This document shows positions 25,912-34,974 of a stretch of DNA of 64,000 bases, in pieces; position 1 is the stretch's first letter; every line of letters begins with the position of its first letter. The stretch is from JBMOUD01 sp049319665 (GTDB taxonomy: Bacteria; Pseudomonadota; Gammaproteobacteria; Enterobacterales; Enterobacteriaceae). The notes beneath the pieces were generated by a model. It saw nothing but the letters and a program-made list of their open reading frames with translations, was not told where the DNA came from and ran no database searches. The stretch spans positions 1 to 64,000 of the forward strand of contig NZ_JBMOUD010000012.1 of assembly GCF_049319665.1 (NCBI RefSeq), given 5' to 3'. The translations under genes were made by a program, and so were the position numbers.

Positions 25912-28470
25912 ATGGCGACAAAAATGCACAGAGGAGCGGGGAGATCATCCGTTTCTATCAATAAAACAACGACAAAATACGCGCCACGCCGCATTGCTTA
26001 TGCGATTACGCTGGCGATCAGCAGCATGCTGCCAGCGATGGTTATGGCTGAACCCGCGGCGGTAAATGCGGCGACTAAACAGACGTTTTCTATTCCGGCA
26101 GGTCAATTGGATACGGCACTCCAGTCCTTAGCGAGCAGCGCCAATGTCATGCTGGTCTTCACGCCGGAGCAGGTGAAAGGGGCTAGCTCCGCTGGTTTAC
26201 GAGGGACATATAGCGTACAACAGGCGTTTGACAAGCTGCTGGCCGGAAGTGGCCTGCGCGCCGAAAACAACGCTGGCAGCTACTATTTGCTACCTGTTAC
26301 AGCAGCACCAGCGGCGAAAAATAATAAAAATGCCAAGGGTAATGATGAGTTGCTGGTACCGGAGTTGTCGGTGGTGGGAGGGTTATCTGATAGCGTTTAT
26401 GCCGGGCGTTCTACCTTAAAAAAAGAAGATGTTGACCGCGTGCAGGCCGATAACGTGGCGGCTTTACTGGACAAACTGCCCGGTGTGAATATGGCGGGGT
26501 CGCCAAGGCCGGGCGGGCAAAGCCTGAATATCTGGGGGATGGGACGCACGGAAGATGTCAAAATTGTGCTCGACGGTGCACCGAAAGGTTTTGAGAAATA
26601 TCGTCAGGGATCGGTGTTTATTGAGCCAGAGCTAATCAAACAAATTGATGTCGATAAAGGCCCGCATAATCTGATGGATGGTAACGGTGGCTTCGGCGGC
26701 ACGATTAATATTCAAACCAAAGATGCCGGAGATTTGCTGAAACCTGGGGAAAACCTTGGCGGCATGCTCAAGTACGGTTATCACACCAACGACAAGCAAG
26801 GTATCTACAGCGGGGCGTTATATGGCCGTACCGAAGATGGCTCAGCGGACGGCTTGCTGTATGTGAATAAGCGCGATGGCGGCAATATTAAACGCCCGGA
26901 CGGCACGCGCTTCCTCTATTCCAAAAATGACCAAGCGACGTACCTGTTAAAAACCAATCTCTATTTTAACGATTCGCAAACCTTAACTCTGGCTGCAATG
27001 CGCTCTGATTCATCCGGCTGGCAGCCTTTTGCGGCTAAACGCGATGAAATGGCAGTACCGAGTCAGGCCGATATTAATAAATATGGTTGGGATGAAGCCT
27101 GGCGTCGTCTGTTGGTCTATCGCGACCAGACCGATGAAAACTATTCGATTAAATGGAATATTGCGCCTGCCGATAAACCTTGGCTGGATTTGACCGTTTC
27201 TTATGCCAACTCAAAAACCAAACAGCATGATGAGCGCTCGCCACTGGCCTCTACCGCCAGCTATTTAGGGTCACTGGGTAATGAAAGTTGGGTGACTTAC
27301 ACCGACAACCAAATTGATATCAACAATAAGAGCCGCTTTAGTACCGGCCCGTTGGATCATAAAGTGACGGTTGGCGTGCGCTGGCATGAAAACAAGCGCG
27401 ATACGCTGATGTACTATCCGATTCAGAAAAAAAATCCAAGCTATAACTACGGCTATTTCCAGCCTTATTACATGCCTGCCGGTAAAGCGGAGACCCGCAG
27501 TTTGTATCTGGAAGATGCGGTCACTTACGGTTCGTTAACCGTGACGCCTGGCGTGCGTTATGACCGGGTAACGAACACCGGCCAGCCTAACGTGGCGCCG
27601 CGCTTTAACGATCCTGACCCGTTAGCCGGGCATGATTACAGTAGCGTGACCTACCAAGGTTTTTCCCCGCATTTAGGCGCGATTTGGCAGGCAACGCCGC
27701 ATGTATCATTGTTTGCTGATGTCAGCCGTACCTGGCGCGCACCGGTCATCGATGAGCAGTACGAAGTGCAATCGATAGCATCGAATGTACCTGGCACTAG
27801 CCGAGACTTGAAGAAAGAGACGATTGATGGCGTTCGTCTTGGGGCCATCTGGGATTACAACAACTTGATGCAGGATCAGGACAGTTTGCAAGTTCGCACC
27901 ACGCTATTCCGTAACCGCGGCAAGAATGAAATTTTCTACCGTCGCGGTGTGCTGTGTGAGAGCAAAACCTGTAACGCGCCGCTATCGAATTACCGCAACT
28001 TGCCGGGCTACACCATTCAGGGGATGGAAATCGAATCCTTCTATGATAGCCAAAACGTATTCGGCAGCCTCTCTTATTCCACCATGCGCGGTCAGCGTGA
28101 TACTTCACCGCGTGACCCTTGGTCTGGTAAAACCTGGATTGCAGAAATTCCCCCAACCACGGCACATGCCATGCTAGGCGTGAAAGTACCGCGCTGGGAG
28201 ATGAAACTGGGCTGGACCGGTGATTTTGTGCGTAAGCAAGATAGAGAGCCAACTCAGGGCGATCCAATGGCCATATTCTGGGCACTGCCGACTACCAAGG
28301 GCTATGTATTACAAGGTTTATTCGCCAGTTGGCAGCCAAGCCAGTTGCCGGGCTTTGAAGCTCGCGTCACAGTCGATAACCTGTTTAACACCAATTACTA
28401 TCCGTATCTTGGCGAAGCCGTATCTGGCGTAGGTCGCGATTTCAAATTCAGCATCATGCAACGTTTTTAA
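25912..28470 (+). CDS. HasR-like TonB-dependent heme/hemophore receptor with signalling domain
   Basis: 852 residues. After a long basic N-terminus, a signal peptide probably ends near VMA-EP (about 46). An STN secretin/TonB signalling domain follows (about 60-135: FSIPAGQLDTALQSLA), then the TonB box region and plug (about 155-280, with LDKLPGVNMAG), then a 22-strand barrel ending in Phe. The TWRAPV block is a variant of the FRAP box of heme receptors. The STN domain implies cell-surface signalling to the FecR-type protein encoded 0.7 kb downstream. Substrate heme or hemophore is inferred from HasR-like features; no hasA is present. Confidence 0.75.
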   Translation: MATKMHRGAGRSSVSINKTTTKYAPRRIAYAITLAISSMLPAMVMAEPAAVNAATKQTFSIPAGQLDTALQSLASSANVMLVFTPEQVKGASSAGLRGTYSVQQAFDKLLAGSGLRAENNAGSYYLLPVTAAPAAKNNKNAKGNDELLVPELSVVGGLSDSVYAGRSTLKKEDVDRVQADNVAALLDKLPGVNMAGSPRPGGQSLNIWGMGRTEDVKIVLDGAPKGFEKYRQGSVFIEPELIKQIDVDKGPHNLMDGNGGFGGTINIQTKDAGDLLKPGENLGGMLKYGYHTNDKQGIYSGALYGRTEDGSADGLLYVNKRDGGNIKRPDGTRFLYSKNDQATYLLKTNLYFNDSQTLTLAAMRSDSSGWQPFAAKRDEMAVPSQADINKYGWDEAWRRLLVYRDQTDENYSIKWNIAPADKPWLDLTVSYANSKTKQHDERSPLASTASYLGSLGNESWVTYTDNQIDINNKSRFSTGPLDHKVTVGVRWHENKRDTLMYYPIQKKNPSYNYGYFQPYYMPAGKAETRSLYLEDAVTYGSLTVTPGVRYDRVTNTGQPNVAPRFNDPDPLAGHDYSSVTYQGFSPHLGAIWQATPHVSLFADVSRTWRAPVIDEQYEVQSIASNVPGTSRDLKKETIDGVRLGAIWDYNNLMQDQDSLQVRTTLFRNRGKNEIFYRRGVLCESKTCNAPLSNYRNLPGYTIQGMEIESFYDSQNVFGSLSYSTMRGQRDTSPRDPWSGKTWIAEIPPTTAHAMLGVKVPRWEMKLGWTGDFVRKQDREPTQGDPMAIFWALPTTKGYVLQGLFASWQPSQLPGFEARVTVDNLFNTNYYPYLGEAVSGVGRDFKFSIMQRF

Positions 28471-28487
28471 TTTCACTTTTTTTCTTT

Positions 28488-28508
28488 ATGGCCGCGTTAT
28501 GCGGCCAT
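28488..28508 (+). other. Hairpin after the HasR-like gene
   Basis: ATGGCCGC (28488-28495) and GCGGCCAT (28501-28508) form an 8-bp stem 18 bp past the receptor stop. The tract after it is only moderately T-rich, so it may be a weak terminator or attenuator between the receptor and the sigma gene. Confidence 0.45.
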
Positions 28509-28612
28509 ATGGTTATCTTTAAAAAGACTTCATTTTCAATAAAATATCTTGCCCGCAGTTCTTCTTTCCAAGAATTATCTTAGCTCATCTTGACATACAA
28601 ATTTTAAAGTAA

Positions 28613-28631
28613 AATAATAATTATTATCATT
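28613..28631 (+). promoter_or_regulatory. Fur box upstream of the ECF sigma gene
   Basis: TAATAATTATTATCA (28615-28629) matches the 7-1-7 Fur motif TGATAATNATTATCA at 13 of 14 specified positions. It lies about 30 bp before the sigma-factor start, where Fe-Fur would repress the whole signalling system. Confidence 0.8.
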
Positions 28632-28660
28632 TGCATTACGAAATCTTGAGGTCGTGTGTC

Positions 28661-29173
28661 ATGACGAGGAAAGTCGTCGCCGGTGCGAGCGGTCTTACTG
28701 GACAGCTCTATTTTGATCACCACAGGTGGCTATGCCATTGGTTAGTGCAAAAAGTTGGCTGTCCCCGTCATGCTGAAGATCTGGCACAAGATACGTTCTT
28801 AAGTATTTTGATCAATTCTGACCCGGCATCTATTCGTCAGCCGCGCCCATTTTTAGCAACGGTGGCACGGCGGCTGGTGGCTAATCACTATCGCCGCAGA
28901 ACGATTGAAGAAGCTTATTTGGATGCGCTGCGCCTGTTGCCTGAAGCCGAGACACCTTCACCAGAAGTTCGCCTGTTGACAATCGAGTTGCTTGAGCAGC
29001 TTGATACCACGCTGGATGGATTGCCTGCGCCAGTACGCGAAGCCTTTTTGCTGGCACATCTGCAGGGCATGCGTTATTGCGATATTGCCGATCGTTTGCG
29101 GGTGTCTACCAGTTCGGTGAAACAATATTTGCAGCGTGCCAACCTGCAATGCTTTTTCGCGCTGGCCTCATGA
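28661..29173 (+). CDS. FecI/HasI-type ECF sigma factor
   Basis: 170 residues from the ATG at 28661 (GAGG about 8 bp upstream). Region 2 contains HAEDLAQDTFLSIL near 36-49. Region 4 has the helix-turn-helix CDIADRLRVSTSSVKQYLQR near 141-160. It would direct transcription of the receptor when the STN domain and anti-sigma factor signal ligand uptake. Its stop overlaps the next start (ATGA). It is probably iron-repressed through the Fur box. Confidence 0.88.
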   Translation: MTRKVVAGASGLTGQLYFDHHRWLCHWLVQKVGCPRHAEDLAQDTFLSILINSDPASIRQPRPFLATVARRLVANHYRRRTIEEAYLDALRLLPEAETPSPEVRLLTIELLEQLDTTLDGLPAPVREAFLLAHLQGMRYCDIADRLRVSTSSVKQYLQRANLQCFFALAS

Positions 29174-30129
29174 ATCCTCGCGAGTCTTTTCCGCATAATA
29201 ATCTGGGTATTGATGCCGATAGTGCTCATGCTGCCGCTACCTGGCTGACGTTATTAATGTCAGAAGAGGTGACTGAACATGAAAAAGTTGAGTGGCAGCG
29301 CTGGCGTCGAGCCAAGCCAGAACATGAGCGTGCCTGGCAGCATATCGAATCGTTATCGAGCCGTTTTAGTCAGCTTGATGGCTCGCTGGCGCATCAAAGT
29401 TTAAGCAAATTGCAAAACCCTAAACGGCGACATGCACTGAAGATTTTAGCCCTGTTAGGGGTAGGCGGGGCGACAGGTGTTGGCATTTTTGGCACGCCGA
29501 CTGCCCGTGCGGATTATCGAACGGCGATAGGGGAGAGAAAAACTATTACGCTGAGTGACGGCACAGTTGTCACCCTTAACACCCAAAGTGCGTTAAATGT
29601 AACGCAAAATGATAATCGCCATCAGCTGCACTTACTTAATGGTGAAATGATGGTGACAACGGGGCGGCAGAGAGCAGCAAGTACCTTGCTGAATGTCGGA
29701 CTCACGCAGGGTGATGTTTCCACCCTCGGTGCGCAGTTTAGTATTCGCCTGCGTGATACTTATAGCGATGTGGCGGTGTATCAGGGAGACGTTAAATTAC
29801 GTCCGGCGATATCTCAACATATCATTCCCTTACGTGCCGGGCATGGCGTGAAATTTTCTACCAGCGGTAGCAGCAATCTGCATTCAGTATCCACTGAACC
29901 GGGTTGGTTGCGCGGGTTGCTATTGGCTAACAATCAACGCCTGGACGATTTTTTGCAGGAGTTGGGGCGCTATCGCGCCGGTGTGATCCGCTGTGACTCG
30001 CGAGTGGCTAATCTGCGGCTTTCTGGCGTGTTCCCTCTGTCTGACACTGATAAGATCCTTGCGTCATTAACAGCCGTTCTTCCTGTCAGAATTAACTACT
30101 TCTCCCGCTACTTTGTTAGCGTAAGTTGA
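29170..30129 (+). CDS. FecR/HasS-type anti-sigma factor
   Basis: 319 residues from the ATG at 29170, overlapping the sigma stop by 4 nt. The N-terminal cytoplasmic DUF4880-like segment (ATWLTLLMSEEVTEHEKVEW near 23-42) precedes a single membrane helix (about 94-114). A periplasmic FecR domain follows (about 120-215: KTITLSDGTVVTLNTQSAL) with a C-terminal DUF4974-like part. It holds the sigma factor and relays the signal from the receptor STN domain. Confidence 0.87.
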   Translation: MNPRESFPHNNLGIDADSAHAAATWLTLLMSEEVTEHEKVEWQRWRRAKPEHERAWQHIESLSSRFSQLDGSLAHQSLSKLQNPKRRHALKILALLGVGGATGVGIFGTPTARADYRTAIGERKTITLSDGTVVTLNTQSALNVTQNDNRHQLHLLNGEMMVTTGRQRAASTLLNVGLTQGDVSTLGAQFSIRLRDTYSDVAVYQGDVKLRPAISQHIIPLRAGHGVKFSTSGSSNLHSVSTEPGWLRGLLLANNQRLDDFLQELGRYRAGVIRCDSRVANLRLSGVFPLSDTDKILASLTAVLPVRINYFSRYFVSVS

Positions 30130-30255
30130 AGATACTCCATCTAAATACCCACATTTAGCGATGTATTATGCTGTTTTTTTCTCATTACTGCCCGATGTCA
30201 GGCCGTGATGTGACCTCTCTATTATTGCCAGTGAAAGCGTAGCGGTTGTTTAATA

Positions 30256-31095
30256 ATGAAAAGAATGCCTGCCATTTCTTATGCCCCAAATCCGTTTTTC
30301 TCGCCCGTTGCGGCGAATAAAAACAGATTGCGCTGGGGGGCGTGCGCGCTGATCGCACTGTTTATCCATGGAATGCTGTTTGTCTGGTTATGTTATCGCC
30401 GTAGCGAACATGTGCCGCATTTTGACGTGCCGCCTCCTGCCTTGATGATTGTGATGGCAAATACTGAGCAATCAGTTCAGCAGCAGCAAAAACTGCCGCC
30501 GGGACCGCAACAGAGTATGTCCATGCCACAGCAGCAGGCCGAACCAGAAACACAGAATTTGCCACATGTTGAGCAGGCTAAGTCTGGCACCTTAGCGCGT
30601 GTCGAGCCTAAACATCGGCTATCTGAGCACGTCAAACCTACGCGGGCAAAACCAAAACCACAGCCGGTGACTGAGAGTAAATTGCCGCCATCTGACACGC
30701 CACCGGCTCCGGCGACTAGCGCGCCGCCGCCGCTGCCCGGCAAACAAATTGCCGCGCCACAAAACAGCGACAGCCAGGCTGCAATTAACGACAGGATGAA
30801 CTGGAGCAGTTTATTACTGGGTCATCTCAGTCGCTACAAACGTTATCCGGCTTCCGCCGCCCACCAACAGCGTCAAGGCGTGGTCTATATTCGCGTCACA
30901 CTCGATCGGCAAGGCAATGTAAAATCAGTACAAATGACCCGCAGCAGCGACACCGTTGCTCTTGATAATGAAGCGATACAGCTGCCACAGCGCGCCAGCC
31001 CCGTGCCGCCGCCGCCAGACACACTCTCTGTGGGACAGCCACAAATTACCGTCACCATCCCGATCCGCTTCGACCTGCGCGAAGCCCGCCATTAA
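30256..31095 (+). CDS. TonB-family energy transducer (HasB-like)
   Basis: 279 residues. A single N-terminal membrane helix (about 27-46) has the His typical of TonB (LIALFIHGMLFVW). A long Pro/Gln/Lys-rich periplasmic spacer follows (about 55-185). The C-terminal TonB domain (about 190-275) contains YPASAAHQQRQGVVYIRVTL. It lies 126 bp after the anti-sigma gene and probably energises the HasR-like receptor, as HasB does in Serratia. Confidence 0.85.
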   Translation: MKRMPAISYAPNPFFSPVAANKNRLRWGACALIALFIHGMLFVWLCYRRSEHVPHFDVPPPALMIVMANTEQSVQQQQKLPPGPQQSMSMPQQQAEPETQNLPHVEQAKSGTLARVEPKHRLSEHVKPTRAKPKPQPVTESKLPPSDTPPAPATSAPPPLPGKQIAAPQNSDSQAAINDRMNWSSLLLGHLSRYKRYPASAAHQQRQGVVYIRVTLDRQGNVKSVQMTRSSDTVALDNEAIQLPQRASPVPPPPDTLSVGQPQITVTIPIRFDLREARH

Positions 31096-31199
31096 AAGAA
31101 AAGAGATATTCTGAATTGAAAACGACATAGGCTAAAAAGGCGCACATGCAACCCAGCAATTGACCTAGAACTTGACCTGGCCGTTGCCCTTAAACAGCG

Positions 31200-31440
31200 C
31201 ATCTTGTCGGCCAAGAGAGTGGCTTTGTTCAGGGGAAAGCAGCCAGGACGGCTGCTTTAGGCTGAGTCGGGAAGGGACGCCCGTCTCAGCCGACCCGTTG
31301 GACCAAAGACATGAACGCGGGCAGTCGCGCAGCGGCCCGACAAGCTAAGCGCAGGCGCGGGATGCAAGGGTTTTCGCCCTAAAACCCTTGCCGGTCGCGT
31401 TCGGCAGCGCGCATATATAGCACCTTAGTAGTAAGCGACC
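31200..31440 (+). repeat. Dispersed structured repeat, divergent copy D
   Basis: More GC-rich than copies A-C but with the same plan: GGGAT, then a hairpin at 31364-31391 (GCAAGGGTTTT and AAAACCCTTGC, loop CGCCCT), then CGGTCGCGTTCGGCA. Upstream are further inverted repeats, including AAAGCAGCC/GGCTGCTTT (31228-31259). It lies between the TonB-like gene and mntH. Membership rests on the hairpin loop and flanks, since the left part has diverged beyond easy alignment. Confidence 0.6.
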
Positions 31441-31475
31441 GAACCTGCGCAATCCTTTCAGATTAGTGTCCCTAG

Positions 31476-31550
31476 ATGACTCTCGCTATGAGTCATTCCA
31501 TAGCGAGTTTTATGGTCTTAAATGACTCCCGCTATGAGTCATTCCATAGC
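31476..31550. repeat. Two tandem hairpin units abutting mntH
   Basis: ATGACTC-TCGCTAT-GAGTCAT at 31476 recurs as ATGACTC-CCGCTAT-GAGTCAT at 31522, each followed by TCCATAGC, giving a period of 46 bp. The second copy ends exactly at the mntH stop codon. They may act as a bidirectional transcript end or be a small repeat family. Confidence 0.8.
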
Positions 31551-32909
31551 CTAAAACAGTGGTGCTAACGTTGCCCATATCAATTGAATATTCAGCACGA
31601 CCAGCGCTACCGTTGAGATCCAGCCTAAAATCATGGTGATTTTACCGTTGACGAACTCCCCCATCATTTTCTTGCTGGAGGTGATGAGCAGCAGCGGCAC
31701 CATAGAAATAGGCAGAGCAAGGCTTAAAAATACCTGGGTATAAACCAGCAGTTTTTCAACCACATCGCCTTTGCTTCCCCAGATATAAATACAGATAACT
31801 ACCGGGATGATCGCCAGCAGGCGGGTGGCGATACGTCTGACCCACATCGGTACTTTCATATGTACAAAGCCTTCCATCACGATTTGCCCGGTTAGGGTGC
31901 CCGTAATAGTGGCATTTTGTCCTGAGGCCAACAGCGCGACGGCAAACAGCGTTGCCAACAAGGAACTGGCAATCGGCCCAACGATACTTTCGTTTTTGAG
32001 CGCATCATAGAGTTGGGCGAAACGTCCCAAATCATCAGGGTTGTGGCCGAAGAATAGCGCGGCACCCAGAACCAATAACAAGCAGTTGATGATGAAAGAG
32101 AAGCCCAACTGGAGATTGGAGTCGATAGTGGCAAACTTAATCGCCTCTTTCAGCGATTTCCTATCATTACGGTCATAACGTCGGGTTTGCACGATAGAGG
32201 AGTGCAGATATAAGTTATGCGGCATCACAGTTGCACCGACAATACCCAGTCCAATTAACAGAGCGGAATCTTGCCCGGTTATTTGTGCGGTGAAAATATC
32301 AGACTTAGGAATGAATCCGCCGAGAATGGATGACATTGAAGGATCGGCCAATATCACTTCATAACCGAAGATCACAAAGATGGTCAAAATGAGCGTGAAA
32401 ACAAAAGCCTCTATTTTTCTAAATCCGCCCATCATTAATGCAAGTAGCAATAACACGTCTAAAACAGTAATAATCACGCCGAGCATCAGCGGGATATTAA
32501 ATAATAGGTTTAATGCGATGGCGCTACCGATCACCTCGGCAATTTCTGTCGCCATAATAGCCAACTCGGTGGTTAACCACAGAGCAACAGATAATTTTCT
32601 GCCCGTTTTGAGCTTGGTAGCCTGCGCTAAATCTAATCCGGTCACAATCCCCAATTTGGCACACATCGCTTGTAGCAACATCGCAATCAGGCTGGAAATT
32701 AAAATCACTGACAACAACAGATAAGAATATAGCGCGCCGCCTTGAATGGAGGTAATCCAGTTACCTGGGTCCATATAACCCACAGCAACCAGTGCGCCGG
32801 GGCCAGAATAGGCGAAGAGTTTTTTAAGGAATGAAGCATTCTTCTGCGGAACAGGGACGGTGTTATTGATTTCTTCCAGACTAGCGCTGGGTATCGAATG
32901 AAGTTTCAT
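31551..32909 (-). CDS. mntH: Nramp-family Mn(II)/Fe(II) transporter MntH, Firmicute-like
   Basis: 452 residues, about 11 membrane helices. Nramp metal-site motifs are present: DPGNW near 48-52 and MPHNLYLHSS near 228-237. The protein uses DPGNW, MATEIAEVIGSAIAL and ASGQNATITGTLTGQIVMEG, which resemble Bacillus-type MntH far more than E. coli MntH (412 residues, DPGNF). The N-terminus is about 25 residues longer. It imports Mn(II) with protons. A 17/19 Fur box lies upstream; no MntR palindrome was found. Horizontal acquisition is likely. Confidence 0.9.
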   Translation of the reverse strand: MKLHSIPSASLEEINNTVPVPQKNASFLKKLFAYSGPGALVAVGYMDPGNWITSIQGGALYSYLLLSVILISSLIAMLLQAMCAKLGIVTGLDLAQATKLKTGRKLSVALWLTTELAIMATEIAEVIGSAIALNLLFNIPLMLGVIITVLDVLLLLALMMGGFRKIEAFVFTLILTIFVIFGYEVILADPSMSSILGGFIPKSDIFTAQITGQDSALLIGLGIVGATVMPHNLYLHSSIVQTRRYDRNDRKSLKEAIKFATIDSNLQLGFSFIINCLLLVLGAALFFGHNPDDLGRFAQLYDALKNESIVGPIASSLLATLFAVALLASGQNATITGTLTGQIVMEGFVHMKVPMWVRRIATRLLAIIPVVICIYIWGSKGDVVEKLLVYTQVFLSLALPISMVPLLLITSSKKMMGEFVNGKITMILGWISTVALVVLNIQLIWATLAPLF

Positions 32910-32945
32910 AAACAGTAGAACCTGGTAGGGTAAGGGTTAATTGAT

Positions 32946-32964
32946 GATAACAATAATCATTATC
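32946..32964 (-). promoter_or_regulatory. Fur box upstream of mntH
   Basis: GATAACAATAATCATTATC matches the Fur consensus GATAATGATAATCATTATC at 17 of 19 positions. It is 37 bp before the mntH start, so iron repression of mntH is expected. Confidence 0.85.
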
Positions 32965-33314
32965 ATTTGGAAAGTGCTTATGATAATAAAAAAAATACTA
33001 CGCAAGCCGCTGTTTATTCGTGAGTTTATATCTTTATTTGTAACGGTGTGCTAACTGGGCTTATCAACCCGTACTAACACTAATACAGTAAAGAGCATAC
33101 AAAAGAAAGGGGATGCCGGCTGTTAATTCATCAGCGTTTAAGTTTCGTTTTTATTACTAGAGATAATTCGATATTGCTATGAGGCTCCGCGGTTGTGGGC
33201 TGTTTATTTCCTCAACTGCAGTCTCTGCTGCTATCCCATTCCAGACTAAATATCTGGAATGGGAAGGGGGGAACTACTGAGCAGGATGCTCAGTAGTGCG
33301 TCTTACCTGTAAAA
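32965..33314. other. Intergenic gap with one long hairpin
   Basis: No coding frame was found between mntH and the pectinesterase gene. A perfect 12-bp stem, TCCCATTCCAGA (33234-33245) with TCTGGAATGGGA (33253-33264), lies 50 bp past the pectinesterase stop. It lacks a T run in the leftward direction but may still end or protect that transcript. Confidence 0.6.
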
Positions 33315-34604
33315 TTATTTCTCACCGGTAAAGACGTTGTTGTATTGCCACAGACGGTTAAAGTTAGCGTCGTTCAGGTCACGATTTACGCCGATATTGC
33401 CGCTAAACGGACGATCGGAGAACGCGGCGTTGCCCCATGGATGCAGCAAGTTGTAGCTGCTGCCATCAATTTGGCTATCGCGGATCACTAACTGGCTGTT
33501 AGCGGTTTGGTTGGCAACGTAGCCGTCTTTATCAACGCCCGCATCCCACGCACGGCCCAGCTGTGCTTTATTCGCATCTTTGTCTGTAAAGCCTTTATCC
33601 GCGGTCAGGTTGCTGTTAATAACCAAGAAACCGTAAGGAACATTGGATGGCGTGTTTGGTGCGAAAATAGAGGCTTGTTTCACGCCACGGCTAGAAATAG
33701 TGTGGAACTCAACGTGATCAAACACCGCATCAGCTTTACCAAATACGTAATCCACATCACCTTCAATCAGGCTGTTATGCACGTACACACGGCTATAACG
33801 GTTGGTTACCGGAGTATTGCTGGCATCGGCAGTGTTAAGCATCAACGTATTTTGACGACCAATAACGTGGACATTTTCTAATACCGCGCGATCGCCATCA
33901 GTGCGCAGCGCAACGGCGGAATGATCGCCAGCATCAACGCTATCTTGCAAGCTATTTGCAATAGTCAGGTTCTCGAGCTGCAAATCGTTAGATTGTGACC
34001 ACACGGTGGCGCTGCAATCTGTGCCGATGGTATCGCTGTTTTGCTTCGCACAGAGATTAAACATATACCAAGCGCGGTCGCCCGGTAAGAATTGACCATT
34101 TTGGCTGATAGCGTTGCGGTAAGCCGCTGGTGTAGTCGCTGCTTCCAGGCCGGCTTGCAGTACAACCTGGTCTGGCGTATCGCCTGTACCGGACAGTGTC
34201 ACCGGCGGCGTGCCTGCCGGAATGTAAACGGCATCGTTATAAGTACCAGGCAGGATCTTGATGAAGATGCGATCGCCATGGTTATGTTTACGCAATGCAG
34301 CATTAAGCGCTTGTTGCACGCTGGTATACATCGCACCCGGCGTACCTTTTGGGCCAACAATATATTGTGCTTGTTTATCCCCGGCCTTCTCTAAACTTGG
34401 ATACCAGCTTTGCTGGGACGGGCCACCGAAGGCAAAATAGGTTTTCTCGGTGTAGTGAGCGGCTTCATCGGTAGTTAAAACAGGTAATGCCGCAGTCCCC
34501 GGCGCAACCTGGCTAGAAACGCCAACGTTGCTATGACTACAAGCGGCTAACACCAGCGTGGCGGACAACATGGCGCAGGCTCGCGACAGGGTCGAAATTT
34601 TCAC
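33315..34604 (-). CDS. Pectinesterase-family outer-membrane lipoprotein (PemB/YbhC)
   Basis: 429 residues from a GTG start (34604) with AAGGAG 10 bp upstream. A lipoprotein signal ends in LAAC near residue 22. The right-handed beta-helix pectinesterase domain spans about 80-425. The active-site block EGDVDYVFGKA near 283-293 keeps the catalytic Asp pattern; E. coli YbhC has EGDVDIVSG there. Retention favours a real pectin methylesterase like Dickeya PemB, acting on oligogalacturonides. Its position equals E. coli ybhC. Confidence 0.85.
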   Translation of the reverse strand: MKISTLSRACAMLSATLVLAACSHSNVGVSSQVAPGTAALPVLTTDEAAHYTEKTYFAFGGPSQQSWYPSLEKAGDKQAQYIVGPKGTPGAMYTSVQQALNAALRKHNHGDRIFIKILPGTYNDAVYIPAGTPPVTLSGTGDTPDQVVLQAGLEAATTPAAYRNAISQNGQFLPGDRAWYMFNLCAKQNSDTIGTDCSATVWSQSNDLQLENLTIANSLQDSVDAGDHSAVALRTDGDRAVLENVHVIGRQNTLMLNTADASNTPVTNRYSRVYVHNSLIEGDVDYVFGKADAVFDHVEFHTISSRGVKQASIFAPNTPSNVPYGFLVINSNLTADKGFTDKDANKAQLGRAWDAGVDKDGYVANQTANSQLVIRDSQIDGSSYNLLHPWGNAAFSDRPFSGNIGVNRDLNDANFNRLWQYNNVFTGEK

Positions 34605-34729
34605 AGGATTGTGTCTCCTTGATTAAGGTTTTTTCAGATTTTCTACGCGGATCGGGGAAGGTAAGCCACTCACAGACACGCACTCAATGCATTAGGTCGT
34701 AGATAATAGGTAATTGGCGCGAAAAGCAC

Positions 34730-34757
34730 AAAAAAAGTGGTCAGAAAGACTGACCAC
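34730..34757 (-). terminator. Terminator, leftward
   Basis: Read leftwards: GTGGTCAG, loop TCTTT, CTGACCAC (34737-34757), then a run of T. It lies 220 bp past the curA-like stop and just ahead of the pectinesterase promoter region, insulating the two genes. Confidence 0.8.
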
Positions 34758-34974
34758 GATGCGTATCGATGATAACGCTGGCTCACTCTTTTGGCCCAAA
34801 AGCGCTAGCGTTTTATCATGAAAATTGGCAGGACTCACGTTGTTAACTGTTTTAAGTTGCTAACTATTACGCATGGCCGAGCGTTTATGTTGCTAACTGT
34901 GTAACCGAGTAAGAGAGATTTTCTTCTATAGGATCTCGGCCATTTATTTATTCATCACTGAGAAAAATGTGGGG

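Noticed and set aside
27797..28285. Leftward 162-codon frame
   Set aside because: Antisense to the TonB-dependent receptor; no independent support.
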